From contig JAGVSM010002394.1 in the NCBI GenBank assembly GCA_022494885.1, positions 1 to 64,000 of the forward strand: DNA of 64,000 nt. Direction: 5' to 3'. A program made the translations under genes and the position numbers. Position 1 is the first letter of the stretch, and each line of letters starts with the position of its first letter. The notes below the pieces were generated by a model, which was given only the letters and a program-made list of their open reading frames with translations, was not told the origin of the DNA and made no database searches. This document shows, in pieces, positions 62,401 to 64,000 of the stretch. Source of the DNA: Micrasema longulum. Lineage: Eukaryota > Arthropoda > Insecta > Trichoptera > Brachycentridae.

Positions 62401-62575
62401 TATTTTTTTTTTTTATCAATTTCATAAAAAGCACATGTTTTTGTAAAATTCTAAACATATCTACTTTTACACATCTAGTAAATGTTATCGCTGTAGAATT
62501 ATTATCACTATCGTTATCATTGTAAAATTAATAATTAATTAATATTTTAAAAAATCGTTTGTTTCGCGGGAGTTA

Positions 62576-62840
62576 TTCACATTTAAATTTGTTACATCAA
62601 AGAGATAAAATATTTTTGAGAAGGGAATATATAATATCCTCAACTCTTTACTTCACAAAAGTCAACAGATGGAAGAGTTGAGGAAATGTGTATTTTCAAA
62701 CATGGGCAGAATTATGAGTGTTACACAGTGTATAAAAATGCCACTTAAACCAGCCAATGACAGGTCATACGCCCTGTAAATGCCTAGACTTCCATATTCC
62801 CTTCTTAAAAGTGTTTTCCCTCTCTGTTGAAATAAATTTA
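62576..62840 (-). mobile_element. R1 copy, mostly reverse arm
   Basis: A truncated plus fragment ('gagaagggaatata') joins a full reverse arm from 'acttcacaaaagtcaacaga' to 'ctctgttgaaataaatttaa'. The next base starts the LINE C end. Confidence 0.8.
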
Positions 62841-62995
62841 AACTTGAAGATGGACATGTCAAAAATAGGAATAATCGGCGTGCGTGCATAAGAAGATGTA
62901 TGAATGTAGAGGAAGCGAGGTCTGTATGCCAAGATGGAGTTATATGGCGTTCTATCTTCTCTGCCTTCCCCTACGGGAAACGGCGTGATGGTTTG
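62841..62995 (+). pseudogene. RTE-like LINE family C, extreme C-terminus
   Basis: Reads 'EDGHVKNRNNRRACIRRCMN', 'VEEARSVCQDGVIWRSIFSA', 'FPYGKRRDGLF'. It directly continues the family seen at 13500-14945, whose own end is lost. The closing 'RACM.RCM.V.EAR..C.D...WR..VSA.P.GK' is characteristic. The frame is open for about 50 codons. Confidence 0.75.
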
Positions 62996-63354
62996 TTTCG
63001 AAAACAACATATTCCTTTCAACTTCAAAAATTAATATAAATTATATCATTTCTGATTAGAATCTTGAAAAACTGTACAGCAGCTAAACGGTTAAATTCCA
63101 GTAGCACTATACAAATATTTGGTCATACGAAATGTAGTATGTACCGTTAATTACCCACACTATTGTATCGCCAATGTTTCCTGCATGGTAACAATGACCC
63201 AAGTTAGAAAACTTAGTAAATGAGAGTTGAAACCGAACCGGGATTCACTGTGATATATGAATACGAAGAAAGTACAATAGATACAATAGACACAATGATT
63301 TGACAGACAAGTAAATATAATTCTATTCAATTGTGCACGGTGGCTACAAACTGT
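62996..63354. other. no recognisable feature
   Basis: Unannotated; no supported frame or repeat. Confidence 0.4.
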
Positions 63355-63465
63355 GGAATACATCTTCTTCTAATGCTTTGCGGGTCCCCCCGACGTTGGC
63401 GATAACTACAGCAAAAACACATGTATCTGTCTTGCGCTGAACTGAACTCTTGTCCGTCTGTGTTG
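63355..63465 (-). pseudogene. LINE extreme C-terminus
   Basis: Minus strand: 'TDTCVFAVVIANVGGTRKAL' and 'EEDVFHSL', the 'IAN..GG' closing of a LINE type, related to the piece at 27640-27885. Very short. Confidence 0.45.
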
Positions 63466-63479
63466 TTCTTGTCCCATAT

Positions 63480-63990
63480 TGTATTTTTTATATAATAAAG
63501 GAGAAATTCAAAATATACAAATTCTTCAAAATAAGGCAATGAGGATTATACTAAAAAAAATATAGATTCTAATGTAGAAATAATGCACAAATAAATTGGC
63601 TTGCCCACAGTAAAGCAACAAATTAAATATAATGTGGCAATTTTTATACATAAAATAATAAAGGGGATGAATAAAATAAAAACAATAATAAAATTCAACC
63701 AACAATGTCATACATATGAAACAAGGGGTAAAAAAAATATGAGATTACCAATGAGGAAAAAACAGAATCTCAAAACTCATTGTACAAGGGAATGAAGCTG
63801 TACAATGAGTTACCTGAAGAAATAAAAGAAATATAAAAAATTGAAATATTTTAAATTAATTTGAAAAAATATGTAATTGAGAAATTTTCATTAAAAAATG
63901 GTAATATTATTAAATGTTCATATTAGTTCTTAAAATATTATGAACTAACTTAATAAAGCATAAATAAATAAAAATAAATATTGTTAATTT
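63480..63990 (+). pseudogene. LINE family F, C-terminal copy
   Basis: Starts at 'NKGEIQNIQILQNKAMRIIL', has a stop-rich stretch, then the frame 'TVKQQIKYNVAIFIHKIIKG', 'NKIKTIIKFNQQCHTYETRG', 'KKNMRLPMRKK', a frameshift, and 'LYNELPEEIKEI'. About 93% like 51695-52165 by eye but extends slightly further upstream. 3' tail units 'ataaataaataaaaataaat' end it. Confidence 0.82.
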
Positions 63991-64000
63991 TAATCAATTT

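Overview
The window looks like transposon-dense, AT-rich intergenic DNA from an insect. The order is most plausibly Lepidoptera, which is an inference from repeat content: CR1-, L2- and RTE-type LINEs, a Penelope-like element, tRNA-headed SINEs, and the 'ctagcttttacccgcggc' type repeat that is common in moth and butterfly genomes. I found no complete host gene. Nearly every recognisable protein sequence is the C-terminal part of a 5'-truncated non-LTR retrotransposon (RT fingers/palm remnants, the thumb-side 'R.L.YC..VRP..EY.S..W.P' region, and the 'HNHNTR ... LLP' tail), and most copies carry stops or frameshifts.

Layout: 1-7 kb holds LINE tails, a SINE and the first copies of a foldback repeat (called R1 here). 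7.9-8.6 kb is an RTE 3' part. 9.8-17 kb has several LINE tails, including a LINE nested in another with a target-site duplication. 17-19 kb is two minus-strand LINEs. 19-24 kb is dominated by R1 and includes an unidentified open reading frame that R1 has split. 24.3-24.7 kb is a fold-back element with two hammerhead-like motifs. 25.5-28.4 kb is a run of one LINE family. 29.3 kb has a long perfect hairpin. 30-34 kb holds LINEs and a three-level nest. 35-40 kb has LINEs, SINEs and an RTE end. 40.8-42.2 kb is a TA-flanked DNA element carrying an L2 LINE. 42.4-46 kb has LINEs, R1 and a Penelope GIY-YIG fragment. 47.6-49.4 kb is a second three-level nest, followed by an LTR-like block. 51.7-59.4 kb is mostly LINEs plus a MITE with a visible empty site. 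59.7-64 kb has R1 copies, a LINE 3'UTR microsatellite, and two small unidentified reading frames that diverge from a palindromic upstream region.

The most interesting system is R1. About two dozen copies share a fold-back structure and a strongly conserved core. In the four copies whose two ends can be placed, the flanking duplication is 12 bp. One end is A/T-rich and ends in 'gttgaaataaatt'; the other ends in 'cattgtt'. I see no transposase or RNA polymerase III box in it, so its mobilising enzyme is unknown. Other points worth checking are the hammerhead-like motifs at 24.4 and 24.55 kb, the 58-bp perfect inverted repeat at 29.3 kb, the L2-carrying DNA element that is present twice, and the reading frame at 23.4-24.1 kb that is continuous across the R1 insertion site.

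All coordinates were read by eye. Repeat edges are approximate (often +/-10-20 bp) unless a duplication is given.
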